From contig NW_025931865.1 in assembly GCF_000764305.2 (NCBI RefSeq), positions 63,551-127,550 on the forward strand: a stretch of 64,000 bases of DNA, written 5' to 3'. Shown piece after piece: positions 47,751-60,826 of the stretch (the stretch's first letter is position 1; every line of letters begins with the position of its first letter). A program made the translations under genes and the position numbers. Below the pieces are notes generated by a model. The model was not told the origin of the DNA. It did not search any database and worked only from the letters and a program-made list of their open reading frames with translations. The DNA comes from Hyalella azteca (Eukaryota; Arthropoda; Malacostraca; Amphipoda; Hyalellidae).

Positions 47751-48087
47751 CTGAGGGAAAATGGCACGAATGCGTTAAGTAACAAATACCATTGAAAATA
47801 AATAATAACAACATATAAAAATAATTGACTAATTAATGAGAGACCCGATGAAATAGTAATGTGCTATATTGGATAAGAATATATAATGATTTGAAAAGCA
47901 TGGTAAACTATCAATAAAATCAGATAAATTGATGAACTAGTAGGGACTACTTCAATGGTATGTACTGTACATTATTAGGAAAAATTATGTTCAGTGACTC
48001 GCGAACGTAGCGCAAGTGTAGTAATAAGTCAAATAGAAGTGTATAAGTTCAATAGTAATGAAATTGTTAGGCCTTTAGACTACTGAC

Positions 48088-48279
48088 TGCAGGTGATGCC
48101 AGTGGTGTTCTGCCACCTGCCGTCCACACAGTACACCACGACGGCCGAGTCTCCGGTGTTGAACTGCTTGCTGTCGCAGGTATAGACGATCATCTCACCA
48201 TCCACGGCCAACGTACTGGTCGCCGACGCCATTGTCGGCAGCGGGTCCGTGCATTTCGCGTCCGATACCTTGGCGCTGG
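48088..48279 (-). CDS. CCP/sushi module 1 exon
   Basis: A phase 1-1 exon of 64 codons, bounded by a TTTCCTCAG acceptor and a GTCAGT donor. It encodes one complete CCP module with four cysteines in the usual places: AKC, YTC, YC before DGRW, and ITC. The G-x-W before the last cysteine is the CCP signature. CCP modules are small beta-sandwich protein-interaction domains with I-III and II-IV disulfides. It is the first globular module of the predicted protein. Reading past the donor meets a stop within a few codons, which supports the splice. Confidence 0.85.
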
Positions 48280-49784
48280 CTGAGGAAATAAAAAGTTTAC
48301 TCAAATGAGGAAAAAGTGATTAGAATTTCCCGAATCATGAATCGAAGAACAACGAGAAACATATATATCGATTCCCTTGCACTGTCTGACTATTGAATTT
48401 TGCCTATGGCAAGTATTAATGGCCGTTATAGTATATTGTCAAAATAGTTGATCGAGAAATATTTCGTGACTTGCAATGTAACAACGAATTTTTCTTTTGC
48501 TGAACAGTGGATTGATGTGACAACGTATGATGAACGGGCATCCCTTCTTTTTTATCAGTCAATTGTGTCAGGTACAATATAAATTGCCCGAAATCTAGTG
48601 CTTATAGGAAGATTTTAATTTTAAAATTGTTACCATAATTTAATGCAAATGTGGCATTAGAAAGCTATCAAGCAAAGATCGCTTATCGCAATTACGCGTT
48701 AATGAAGAGAACATGCACGATTTGGTTTCACTGAATCGCGGAGAATGTGCTACTTCAAAATCAAAAAGGCATTTTATTATGTACTGATACATATATAGGA
48801 GGGCAGTGCCACCTCAATATTAATTTGAAATACTGTGTAGATTGGATGTTGTATATATCCAGGGAAGTGGATTTCTTGAATATTCCGTTTAAAATTTCAT
48901 TCCGTTATTAAACCACATTATTTTCTAGATTCCTATAGTTGATATTACGTACGCGGGTAAAAACAATGTCGTGAGTGAAAAAAACCGTAATGTACCAGCT
49001 TCAAAATTATATATCTAATTACTGGAGCACAGGGTCATTAAGATTAATGAGTGAAGTGTCAACTTTAAAAAAGAAAAAAAAATTAAAATAGCGTTATATA
49101 TAAATTAATTTGAGTTTTCTTTAGTTTAAATTGTTTTTAATTGAGAATTAAACTTTAGATGCAATAAAAAAAATTAATTTCGCCACGGAGCTTGATGTGA
49201 AAATTTAGGCCTAGTTTGTGAATATTACATCAGTCAAAAGTACATCACGTGTCGAAATAAACGCACTGCGTTGACTCACAATTAGATGCCCCAATTTATG
49301 TGACTAGATTTTATCGCCGACATTAAAAAGATATCAATTTTTTCAATTTGAATGTCAAAAAATAACATTTTCTGTCCCTCACCGAGCACTGAACATTTGA
49401 CCTCAGGTTGTTTCAATGATTCTGGCCAGCTGCAAACTTTTGCTATTTACGCAGGTAAAAGTCTTGATTTAAAAGAATAATTATAATTGTATTTTTCAGA
49501 TAAACTAACTTCCAAACACACTTAGTCATTCATTTTAATGGTCTCGGGCACGAACGAATGAATAATTGTAAATCTTTAATCTTCCCTGAATATCAAGTCT
49601 ATTTAATATTGAAGCAATGGAATGAAAAATTATTATAAAAATCAACAATATGCACATGAATATATCGCAAACTTAATGCCAATAATCATAACTTAGAAAA
49701 AGTTGATTATTATAATGAAATACGGGCTCCACTAACATGTCAGCTGCCACCGTGCATCGATTAGGTCGATCCGAAATCTCTATT

Positions 49785-49990
49785 CCATGTGGCATGGTAT
49801 GTGCCATGTGGCATGGTATGTGCCATGTGGCACGGTATGTGCCACAACTTCACGCGTCAAGTGGCATGTTAACGACAGAACGCTTCGCCTCATGTATCAC
49901 GCGACATGCCACAGCCCCCTGTACCATTTGGCATTATACATGCCACATCTTTCCACGCCACATTTCACCCAGCATGCCACAATAACACAC
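49785..49990. repeat. Imperfect gccatgtggcatggtatgt repeat
   Basis: Three clear and several degraded units of about 21 bp, all containing the nested palindrome-like gccatgtggc. Confidence 0.75.
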
Positions 49991-51179
49991 AGTGAACACA
50001 ACCCTCATTACTCATTCGCTCATGCCACTTAGTCTCACGCGACGACTTCGTTTCAAACGGAGGTGGGTTGAGGCTGGGGGGACACGACTGGTATCATAGA
50101 TACGCGTGTTTATAATGTCACGTCTCCAGGTGACCGAGAGCTTTGCACTGCTCTGCTTACAAAGCAGCGATGAAATTGTCGTTCTTGATGCCGATTTGGT
50201 AGCGTTATTCGCCACAAGGTTATTTGACCAGATCTTTAAATTGGAGAGCTCGTAATGCATGGATTCGAATTTCTTGATTTGGAACAAAAAATCCATTGGC
50301 TTTTAATCAGTTCTAGATTTATGCCCGTGATGAAAATCTATCGTATATGAATTTGAATTGGAACCTATGATGACATGAAACAATTGAAGGTTTGGGTAAC
50401 GATGTTAATTTTTGCTATTAATGAGCTATTCCTCATTAAATAAGTTATATAATTGAATACATGAAGTATCAACCTCGCCTTCTGTTGGAAAACGTTTTGA
50501 GTCACACACAGTTGAATTAAGGTGAAGTGAGCAACACTGACCATAATTGCATGGTTTCGCACTGTAAGTCTCCGCCGAATGATAGGAATTTCAAAAGAAA
50601 ATACTAATTCAATGTCAGGTAAGTCATTCCTACAAATACTCAATAAGAGGAAATTGATAGACATTAAAATAATTAATTAAAACGTCACCCGCTGAACACA
50701 CTCTGCTTATGGTTTCATAGCTTTAATTTATTTTCGTAGCGAGTACTTCTTCCAAGTTTAAAATAGAATACATGATAAATGCTGGTTGCCTCCTGAAAAA
50801 TGATGGTTGCAACGGGTATCGATTCTGGTACAGAACCAATAATATATTTGTAAATGAAATTGAGAAGAATATTTTCATAATTCCTGAGAAGTCTTCTAGA
50901 GAATATAATTTATCCTAAGGAAATGTTGCTCTACGCTTGAGATGAATGAATTTCATCTTTTGAAAAGATTTTGACATAATTTATGCAGCAATTGAACGTA
51001 AGTTCTTTACCGTTAGATATTTGCCCAGTCCGCTATTCACCGTTAGCATGTTACCGTTAGCTATTCCATGACCTGCAGGCGACGATCAGTACCTTCAACT
51101 TTTGCAATCCATGATCAACTTCGCTGCTAGGCTCAGTGTGGGGCTTGGACACAGCATTCCAGTCGCTGATTTTGCCACT

Positions 51180-51392
51180 CACTGGTTACGATGGTTAGAG
51201 TGATGGACTCGAGGGTTAGAGTGATTATAATGGAGTGGTTAGAGTGCCGGCACTCGAGGGCTAGAGAGATGTCACTCAAGAGTTAGAGCGCCGGCAATCA
51301 AGGGTTAGTGTGCCGGCACTCAGGGGTTAGAGTGATTGCACTCGAGGTTTAGATGCCGGCACTCGAGAGCTAGAGAGCCGGCACTCTAAGGT
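51180..51392. repeat. 28-30-bp minisatellite (gccggcactcgagggttaga)
   Basis: About seven units containing gccggc and, in most, ctcgag. It lies in the first intron. Confidence 0.85.
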
Positions 51393-51509
51393 TGGCTGGA
51401 ATGCCTTCTATTTATAATTTTAAAGCAAAAAATGCGAAAAAATATATTATATTGTTGTCCTTTTGACCTAATAGTTACGTAATCGACCATCTCGGCAACA
51501 ATCTTAGTT

Positions 51510-51812
51510 TTTGTTAGGTACTCACAACCCTACACTATGTTGTTAGGTACCCATAACCCTACACAGGCTACACTGTGTTGTTAGGTACTCACAACCCTAC
51601 ACTATGTTATTAGGTACTCATAACCCTACACAGGCTACACTGTGTTGTTAGGTACTCACAACCCTACACTATGTTGTTAGGTACTCACAACCCTACACTA
51701 TGTTGTTAGGTACTCAACCCTACACTATGTTGTTAAGTACTCACAACCCTACTCTATGTTGTTAGGTACTCACAACCCTACACTATGTTGTTAAGTACTC
51801 ACAACCCATCAC
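51510..51812. repeat. 29-bp minisatellite (ttgttaggtactcacaaccc)
   Basis: About ten units with tacactatg between the repeats. Two units carry an extra acaggctaca segment, giving a higher-order pattern. Confidence 0.9.
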
Positions 51813-52049
51813 GTTTTGCCACCCACTCATCAGGCCGTGGAACGCATATTGTTGAGTAGGGAATCGATAATTGGCAACTTTATGTCACCATTACTCATGA
51901 TCGATATGATGGCATGGTCCCTGAAATCATTCTCACTCAATTCATGCCTATGCCTTTCCACAATGTGAAAAATGACCATAATTGAGGTCAGAACGAGGGC
52001 CGTGCTTTAGAACTGAAAAATATGTTTCTAGTTATAAGAGTTTGAATGG

Positions 52050-52250
52050 CACAGCAATAAATACATTTCTGACGTTATTTGATTGATTTACATGACAATA
52101 AAAATGTTTACGTGGATACTTAGTTGAGTGACATGACAATAAGCATGATTACGTGGATATTTAGTTGAGTGAAATGATAAAGAATAAATTTCTGGTGATA
52201 TTTGTTTGAGTGACATGACAATGAGAACATTTCTTGTGATATTTTATTAA
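52050..52250. repeat. About 60-bp repeat (gagtgacatgacaataa)
   Basis: About four imperfect units, each with gagtgacatgacaat followed by ttacgtggatatttagt or a similar segment. Confidence 0.75.
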
Positions 52251-53515
52251 GCGGCAAGCCAAGTCTACATTGGTCTCTAAAGAACGAACTTTATCATGCG
52301 AACAAGTTTTTCAAATCACCTCGAACAGCGAAGCGAAAAAATTTTGAATAAGCGAATTTTTTGCCCTCTATTTAGTGTGAAATGATGATCACTCGAAAAA
52401 GTTCGGTTTCTGGGTACGAGTCATGATGCTTCTTGTCGTGAAGTTTCTAGGGTAGTCTTCATATGTTCATAGTATTCCGTACCGTAGTGAATTCCGGTAA
52501 GTTACTATGATCGAAAAGTATCGACTATCGGCAGAACTGGCTCGACTCTTGCAATGTTAACTACTATTCTCATTCTCTGTAAGTATCCAGCAATTTGCCG
52601 CTCTACGTTTGACATTTCATGTATGAATATATCCACTTATTTCGTTCTTTGTATTTTATATAGAGGTGGTATCTTGTTTCAGAATATTGCGTTCTTGTGG
52701 ATTAAAGCTTTTAATGAGTCGCTTCGAGTTCGGCTTACAATACTTCTCGAATAAACTTATGCAAAATATTGGCACGTTGAAATGCTCGCTTAGGGAAAAT
52801 GCAGTATAAAAGTAAATTTTAAAAAGACCAAAAATATTGCCAATAGCATCCGTGTGGGCGACTCAGTTTCAAGCGTTCAAACTAAGTTCGATAAATTTTA
52901 ACGTGTTGAATCAATAAGCTTTGCTGATTATCTTTCTCAGTTCCTGCGTGTATATGACTATATAAAAGATGTAATTTGGGGTATTATTAACATGAGAATA
53001 AATGCATCATAGCATATTTACGCAATGAAAATGCATACGGTGAAGCCATGCGTATTTTTAGATATTCATCAATATGAACGCTGAAGTGATTAATATATAG
53101 GAGCGAGTGAAGTTTAAAACGCAACAAATTCTAACAAAATATTTCGCAATCAGTCAACGCGATGCGCTGTTGAAATAAAAAACTTGCAATGCATCCTCGA
53201 ATTTTAATCAAAATTTTCCCTGACTTTTGATACCGATACGCAGTTCATTGAATGGTGGGCTGTTCCTTGTGCGGCGACTGAAAATTTATTGCAAAAATGG
53301 CTATTTTTCGAATTTCCTTCAATTGATTCCTACGTTATACAGAGTTTTTACATATTTATATATCATTAATAATTATTAATTTATTTGACGCACATCAAAA
53401 ACATTAAAAAGTTGTTTATCTGAACAGCTTAAAGTTTCACGCAAGGAAGCGATAATATTGAATATTGAATTATAACAATATTGAATGATGATAATGATAA
53501 TAGAACGATACTTAC

Positions 53516-53558
53516 CAGCAAAAACGAATACATTTAACAGAAAATATCTGCAGGCCAA
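53516..53558 (-). CDS. Possible signal-peptide exon (no ATG seen)
   Basis: On the minus strand a short frame ends in a hydrophobic run, CRYFLLNVFVFAG, followed by a consensus GTAAGT donor in phase 1. That is the phase required by the first CCP exon at 48.28 kb, and cleavage after Ala would be plausible. The frame stays open upstream through a CpG-rich segment to a TAA but contains no ATG. The coordinates given start at a TTG only because that is where the hydrophobic run begins. A lost or mis-sequenced base just upstream (ccattt), or an unseen upstream exon, could supply the start. The signal-peptide reading is inference. Confidence 0.35.
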
Positions 53559-53745
53559 ATGGACGTAGCGAGACCTGAGCTTATCGTGCGCGGTGCGTAC
53601 GCGGCCGTACCTCGTCGCGCAGTGCGCCGTCGGCCGCTGGGCAGCGCGATGTTTTCTCGCGTAGTCCCGGCAACGTTAAGTGACGTGCGCGACACCGCGC
53701 TACGAACTCTGCATCAATTATGGCAGCCTGAGACACCGGCGACTA
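53559..53745. promoter_or_regulatory. CpG-rich islet, possible promoter of the minus-strand gene
   Basis: An isolated stretch dense in CpG (gtgcgcggtgcgtacgcggc and onwards) in AT-rich surroundings, immediately 5' of the candidate signal exon. It also holds a plus-strand ATG frame of 89 codons (53,559-53,828, MDVARPELIVRG...) with a possible GTGAGA donor near 53,800. I do not recognise that peptide. The promoter reading is inference from composition and position. Confidence 0.35.
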
Positions 53746-53829
53746 TGATCAATACTTCAAGTCATTCCTCTGTCAAGGGTATGCTCACTCTGCAGGGTGA
53801 GAATGATGATCTTTTTGAGGCTATTTAAA

Positions 53830-56800
53830 ATTATTCGATTACAATTACGAATTATCATATAACTTCGTTATAATTATGTGAGTAATAATTTTTAAAATCA
53901 ACTCCTATGAACTAATTTAAGAATGCCAACAACTTGCGCCAAGATTTCACTATATTCTGGGAGAGAAAATAATACCTACAACATTTTTCAACATTTGTTT
54001 TCAGTTTATAATTTATTCCGCAGTTAGTTTAAATTATATTAAAATTTATTCATTCGTTTAGATCCATTTTTAGATCCATTTATTTTTATTCAATATTTCA
54101 TGCTTCCAACTTGGAAGCCCAAAATCAGTGTCGATTATTTACATTTGAATTGCTGAGTCAATCAGGAAATTGAGTACCAAAGACTGGGTGTTTCAACACG
54201 ATAAATAGCAGAGCTAATGGTGCGTGCAGCAAGTAATAGATCACGCAAATCATTCATTGATTTTACATTATAAATCCATTAGCGGATAAACGAACGAGAT
54301 TGCAAAAACTAGAGATTTTTTCAGCTTAACACATGCATTGTTAGTGAATGATTCTCTGCGATTTTGCAAAGTAGAGTTTTTCGGTAAATGAAGATTGAAT
54401 GAAATCAGTCATTCGTTAGTACGTTTGTTATGATTCATGATTTGCACTGACAAAAATCGTTGAAATGATGTCTTTGGAACCTTCTTAATTCATCGAATCC
54501 ATTTTGTCCTGCTATCATAAATTATTATTTATTATTTTCATCACTATTTAAACATTATTTCAATTATGCTACAAAAGAAGAACAACATCATACGTGATAA
54601 CTTACTAGCATATAACCTTGATTCGTATCAGTTTTTTTTAGATGTTTATGACTTGAAATTAATCTAGGAAGATTTACAAAAAGTAATTAAATGTAGGTCA
54701 CGTAAACCGTAGAGTTTTTTTCTAATGGAAATTTGCTTCTAAATTAAATGGAAATTGATTCGTGTTGATTGCTCATAAATATTGTACGTCCATTGCCTAT
54801 TGACCTAGATTAAACCGTAGCCCAATAACCTCTAAAGATGTATACTGCGAAGTAAGTATATATGTTACTAGTGAATGTCCTCATATGTAGGCCATGAATG
54901 GAAAAACACTTTTGGCATGCTTTTAATAAGGCAGCCTTGTTTTGACTTGTGAATAAAATATACGGAAAGTTAGATATAAGGCTGCTTACGTAGATAATGT
55001 ATGATTATAATTTAGTTGTGTAATTTTAATTTTTTTCATAATAATTATGATTTAAAGGACAATTTCTTATCCGCCGTGCGCGTTGCTTCTATTGTAAAGC
55101 ACGCCATTCTTCAGAACCGAGGAGCCTGTCCGGGGAAAGTACATACATTTGTCCCTGGGATTTTATTAAAATTTTGTAGTACATGCAGAAATATTATTGC
55201 ATTTATTAAAAATATTATTATTTATGATTCTTAAAATGTATGACTGCATGTTCCTCAATTTTGAGGGCATCTAAGAAAAGAAAATTGACCTGATGAATGT
55301 TCTTTACAGCTCATTAAAATTTTAATATCAATTTATGCAATAAATGTTTGAACGCATAGTTTTTTGCATTTAAAATAAACTGAATACGTCTATTCTTAAA
55401 TTTTCTCATGGATAGGTATATTCAACTATGATGCCTTTCTCAATGACAAACACCATTTAGGTGTAAATAAATTTAGCCTTTTTCTTAATAAATAACAAAT
55501 ATTTAATTTCACTTCTCCCACACAAACCTATTTTTGCTGTCCTTACGTCCAAGTTTACTGTGATCTTTTGTTCCATGGTCACTCGCCCGCTTCTCGTCGG
55601 AGATTCAAAGTTGCTTCAATGAAAATTATTGCGCAACTTGAGCCTCGTTGACATTCTTAACAAATTTTTATTGACGTGTTTTTGTGCCGGTCGATGTTAT
55701 TCCGGACTCCCGATTTTCATTTTAATTGTCGTCGTTCGCGAAAAAAATGTTGAGAATTTTTCGCGTTAAGTTTTTTTTACGTTAGCGAAAACGAGGATGA
55801 AAGTCTTCCTTGTGCTGCGAGGTATCATTTTTGAGTCTGTGTTTAAAGAGTAACTTTTAACAAAAAAGAGATCGCAAAATTTGTAGCGAAATTTGACGGT
55901 TAAACGTTAAGAGATGTTTATTTTGGATAAATTTGGAAAACTTATCCTAAAAAGAATGTCAAATGATCTTAGTTCGCATTATAATATACTTTGAAAATTC
56001 CGAATGAATCAAGCTTGAGAAATTCATCATTCCTTGCCGTCAATTTGTATTAGGCTAGGGTTTGTTTATAGGACCTATTATTAACGGAATTATCTTACTT
56101 GTTGAATCCGCTTCACTAACTTTATCCGAAGAATAAGTATTAGTCTTTATCGGGTGTTCTGCCGCGTGTCTTAAGGAGTCCATCAGTATTAGATTGTATT
56201 AAATTATACGAGCCGCCAGTGACAACCTATTGTGTTCAAATCTTGATTAAAAAAATTGCCATTTCTGAAGTTATCATTGCCGGTTGTCATTTATATCAGC
56301 TATTATATATTATATCAGCCATTTTAACCGATTGACAACTTACAAGCATCAACATCCTAGTATTTCTACTATATTGCTATAAACATGTTTCTCTGTTCCT
56401 CGGTTTGTATGAATGTGGTGTGAATTTCGTTTTGTTATATTTTTGGTGTACTAAATTCATTTATTTAATCTGCTTGGAAGTTGGACATAGTCTAAGGCTT
56501 ACAATTCTAGTTTAATTCAAATTCAAGCTTTCATGTTGTAAATTTATTTATTAATAATTTTAAATTAAATCAATCGATTCAATTTTTTGTGCTCTTTGCT
56601 CAAATAGTGAGTCACTGTGTTACGCTACCTGCAAAGATCATTATTCAAACATTAGCCTTAGGTATCTATCTCAAACTTCCAAAGCATCAAAACCTTCAAC
56701 TGTTCTTCCTATTTGCCCTGTCCAACTTCCCACCCCTTAAACTGATCTCCGCTATTTTCCTCCAATTATACTTCCTTCATAAAGTGATCACCACACTGGG

Positions 56801-59190
56801 CATTTAAACTGCTATGGGAATGACGTTTGAATGATTGAAGCTGTTCGTTATTCACATTCATGTCATTTTTGTTCATAAAGTTTTCTGAACAAAAGTGAAA
56901 TTTTGAACATTTATTTTAATAGAATTTGTTTACCCGAGCATTTTTGAAGATTTATAATTTAAATTTATTTAGGATCCTGACACTTGCCGGCCTTAATTTA
57001 TTTCTGCGTCACGCATTCGTCACCGTGTTCTCTCAACCCGCCACCTTTAACTTCTTGATTACGTATTCTGCATTTTGGGATTCGGCTTTTAAAAGATTGA
57101 ACTTTGTCTGCATTACGAGTAAGCAAATAAACTACAAATCAAACTCAAAATCTCGTTGAATAAATTAAAATAAAAGCTTCCTTGATTATTTCTTTACTTT
57201 GACACCCTTTCGATTGGGTCAAATAACAAAACACAAAAAATAAACTTACAATGTAAAAATGTCAAATTTTCAGGTGCTAAGGCTACACATTCACAATTTA
57301 AAAATCAAAGTCGGGACAGTAAAAATAAAAATTATATTTTAAAGTTGTTCAACTTTGTTCTCGGTGAAATACAAGTTAATCGTATCAAATAACAAATGAT
57401 AAAAACCGTCTCCGTGTTACCGGCGGTCAACAATTGCGATTTTATTTTCTACTTTAGAAAAAAACACGATTTATAGACTAAGATACAATGTTGTTCTAGA
57501 CATAAGTGTGTAGGACTCAAACTTCCTTTGCGTATCTACTTTATTCTATTACATCTGATTTTCTGTCGCCTTATGCCTGGTTTATGCTAATATCGGTTCT
57601 TACTTGTACTGGAATATAGACACAACTTCCTATTCTTTAGCTATTAGTTTCAATACAGCGCACCTACCTTGTATTCTATAGTTTTGACGTTTGCTATTTG
57701 AACCTCTCTCAACCTACTGACTTTGATTGTATTTATAAAAATTTATTTATATATAAAAATTGTTTAAATTTATATTATAAATTTAAATTTTAACTTTATA
57801 AATTGGATTATTAAGTCTTCCATAAATGTCTACTGTACAGTTTTTTTCACAATAGCCTCCCAAAACTGAAGGTTGAAGGTAAACATTTCCAGTAATGGTA
57901 TGAAGTTTGTTCTGCACTGAGGCTCACTTGGACGATGAAATTATGAAATGAATCCATAGATTAGTTCATCTCCGTCGAATTTACAGAAGCGCCCAATTTA
58001 GTCTCGAATATCTTATTTTCTCGTAGAAGTTAATGGAATTAATCTGAAATGGACTTCAAGAAGGCACGACTGAATATATTATTTCTCAAATATTAATTTT
58101 GTTAGAAACTCGTTTCGTTGTGAATCTTTTCTCAAACATGATATCATCCTATATAAATTTCGGTAACTGCAATTTGTTGCCATGGTGTAGGAGAGGACAT
58201 GTCAAGAGACAGACTGCCGTACATTCTTGAAAGATATTCGGGGATCTCACTCCCATTCAGAGATAGAGAATTTGGGATCCGAGAGTTGTATAACTATAAC
58301 ATTTTTCTAACATGTCAAGAGTATGGGCCTGTGACTCAATCCGGTCCGTGCCAAGACTCTGTACATCTAGTTATCAAACATTATTCATTTAGGTCTTTCT
58401 ATCTCCAATAACTCGCATTAATTACTAGAGTTTCTATACCTCAGTGAAGGTTTACGCATTTTTCTCTTTAGATATTCTCAAAGTTAGGCCGAGAAGAGAC
58501 TAGGCCTATTGTACCTAAGCATACGTAAATTACGATCAGAGTCAAATTAAGAAAGAGGAATCGCATCAACACCGAGAATTGGACAATAAATGTTGAATTT
58601 CATCGATTTTTTCAGTGGCTTCTTACTCAAATAATTACTTGAAATTTAGTGACTCGACATGATTTTTAAAACTTTTTACCAACGTATTACTCAATATTCA
58701 TATTGATCTCTCAACGATCGATAATAATTTTTTTACGTCTACAGGCTGAATTTTTTGAACATTTTTCTAATTAAAGTAATCTGTTCCTATAATGTAAGAA
58801 ATAACCTATTTAAAGGTAGTCTGGATTTTGAGATAAAAAAGCCTTAATTTCGACATTTGTTAAAAAAGGCCATTGAAATTTGTCTTTTCCTGATGCAATA
58901 TCGTAGTGCACCGTTTGATCAAGCCAAGAAGAAAACCTGGATAATCAATTATATTTTTTACTAATTGCCAACTCGGTGAGTGAAGAAAAGGCAAGATCAA
59001 TTCAAAAGGGAAGATTAGTTTGGTTTCATATTATTAAGTCTTCTTATGTAGATTTTTGCTTAGTAACATCAGTGATTGAAACAGCGTTGCTAAAAAATTT
59101 TGCATTTTTGTGTTTGATAATTTGACCGGTGACAAGTTTTCCAGAAATTGACCCATAAGAATAATTTGCGTCAAACTATCCGACAGCTGC
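53830..59190. other. No gene recognised
   Basis: AT-rich, apparently unique sequence. Open stretches (for example 56,589-56,807 plus) are hydrophobic but without motif, and splice contexts are poor. Confidence 0.5.
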
Positions 59191-59384
59191 AGCATGACGG
59201 CGAAACAACGCCTTTTGACATCATTGGAAACTGTTGACTGGATGTCAACATTTGAGCAACCAAGATATAATTTTTTTTATTTAACCCGAGGAGATTCAAT
59301 CAACGACGCGGTTGCCTTGCACCCAAGCGTTGGCTCAAACTATTCAAAACAGCAAAACAAATGTAAGCTGCCGCAACGAGAACT

Positions 59385-59572
59385 ATACGCAGCAGCAACA
59401 CAAACTATACGCAGCCGCAACACAAACTATACGCAGCAGCAACACAAACTATACGCAGCAGCAACACGAACTATACGCAGCAGCAAAATAAACTATGCGC
59501 CGCAGCCACATAAACTATACGCAGCAGCAACATAAACTATACGCAACACAAACTATACGCAGCAGCAAATAA
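59385..59572. repeat. 21-bp minisatellite (aactatacgcagcagcaaca)
   Basis: About nine units. They extend a plus-strand open frame of 113 codons beginning at 59,194, whose tail (LYAAATQTIRS...) is repeat-derived. Confidence 0.9.
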
Positions 59573-60731
59573 TATCAAAGTATCGGTATTTCGATACCAA
59601 TTTGACACAATTTTAAACGATAAAATTTTTTCTATTTATCATTTATATATATGAACACTGATTCCTGAGTAGAAGTTGGTATGAAAATCGAGACCTTGTA
59701 TCTTACACTCGTAGTTATGACTGATTTTGTATGACTGAAAGAAATTTTAACATCAGATCAATATTAGTTTGGAGATTGGAACCAAAATTTTCAGCCTATA
59801 TTGTTGCCGGCGCGTGGATGCGGGTGGAGTCTGAAGGACCCACTTTATATGTCTCTGGCAACCTTAGGCCATACTTTCAAAACTCACTAAGTGAACTCAA
59901 GTACTTACGCTCTATTTTCTTGTCTACGATTGGTGGATTTGGCTCGAAAGGCCGTCAATGATTGGCTGATGAACTTACGATCTCTTAACTTTTTTTTGAA
60001 AGTATAGGCCCTTGTAACTAAAGTGGTGATGAGTAAAATGAAACAGCAGCAAATACCAGTAGACTGAATTATGTATTGTGCGTAAACAACAAACAAGCAA
60101 CTTAGCAAGTGGCAATGTTCTTCTAAATGTACCAAACAATGGTCAAAACAGCTCAAATTGTTAGATATAAACTAGGGTGGATATTGAAGGGTAAGCTAGA
60201 GCCTAGATGCAAATCAAGAAGTGAGGTACTGAATAAACTACTATGTAAATTAGGGAGCATGAGATGGGCCAGCAGTAACTGTGGGAGAAAATAATAGCCC
60301 TAATTAATACACGGACTAGGGGGGCTAAATTCCGTTATAAGTAATGAAATTTAGTAAATTACAAATAATAATCAGCACGCAATCTTCATAAATTTAGTTA
60401 AGTTGTAAACAAATAAGCAAAGGGAGTCGAGAGGATATGATACACATTTGCAGTAAGTTAAGTATGCAAGTGACCATAGTAAAAATAAATAAACTATCCT
60501 AGAATAAAATGAATAAACCGTTATCCCTGAAAACATTAAAGTGGTCTGACTAACTATGGGTGCAATAGTAACAATTCAAATTGCAGTTAACAGGCATCAA
60601 ATAAAGTCAGTTTATCACAGAAGTTGGCTTGATAGATGAAGCATTACTGCAAAGAAACTCGTTACAAATTCTTGTATCCACTGTTCACTAACTTTAAATC
60701 TTGCTAATTAAAATCCTATATAAGCACTTAC
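59573..60731. other. No gene recognised
   Basis: AT-rich sequence with only short open frames and no repeat array. Confidence 0.5.
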
Positions 60732-60739
60732 CCAAGCAT

Positions 60740-60826
60740 TTAGCTCTTTTTAGCACAAGCCACCAGTATAAAGTGGTCCGCTTGGTGGAAGACACCGCGG
60801 AACTCGGGTCCTAAACCCCAGATCAT
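60740..60826 (-). CDS. Small ORF (28 aa) before a consensus donor
   Basis: A minus-strand ATG frame reads MIWGLGPEFRGVFHQADHFI and ends LVACAKKS. It lies in a GC-rich patch, and eight bases past the stop is GG|GTAAGT. A stop followed at once by a strong donor suits a 5' untranslated or non-coding exon with an upstream ORF. I do not recognise the peptide. The flanks are AT-rich and hold no further exon I can see. Confidence 0.25.
   Translation of the reverse strand: MIWGLGPEFRGVFHQADHFILVACAKKS

Larger units (their letters stand above)
48280..53515 (-). other. Large first intron (if the signal exon is real), minisatellite-rich
   Basis: About 5.2 kb with no exon I can support. It contains four tandem arrays, listed separately, and otherwise AT-rich sequence. 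A GC-richer stretch at 51.06-51.19 kb (minus) has a short open frame before a GTACTG, but it is too weak to call. Confidence 0.5.
20912..53558 (-). other. Gene span: CCP / fibrinogen-like / C-type lectin multidomain protein
   Basis: Extent of one minus-strand gene built from about 30 exons. Each proposed exon has a recognisable acceptor and donor, an open frame, matching phase with its neighbours and family cysteines. Modules in order are a possible signal peptide, CCP x2, FBG, CCP, CTLD x2, CCP x8 and a short tail, about 1,270 residues. Most module borders are phase 1, as is usual for shuffled extracellular domains. Exons are clearly GC-richer than the introns. The protein is probably extracellular and works in adhesion or recognition, which is inferred from the families. 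The 5' exon and the tail exon are the weakest parts of the model. Separate shorter genes cannot be ruled out without transcripts. Confidence 0.75.

Noticed and set aside
53559..53828. 89-codon plus ORF starting MDVARPEL
   Set aside because: The CpG-rich sequence is open on several frames, the peptide is unfamiliar, and its position suits a promoter of the minus-strand gene better.
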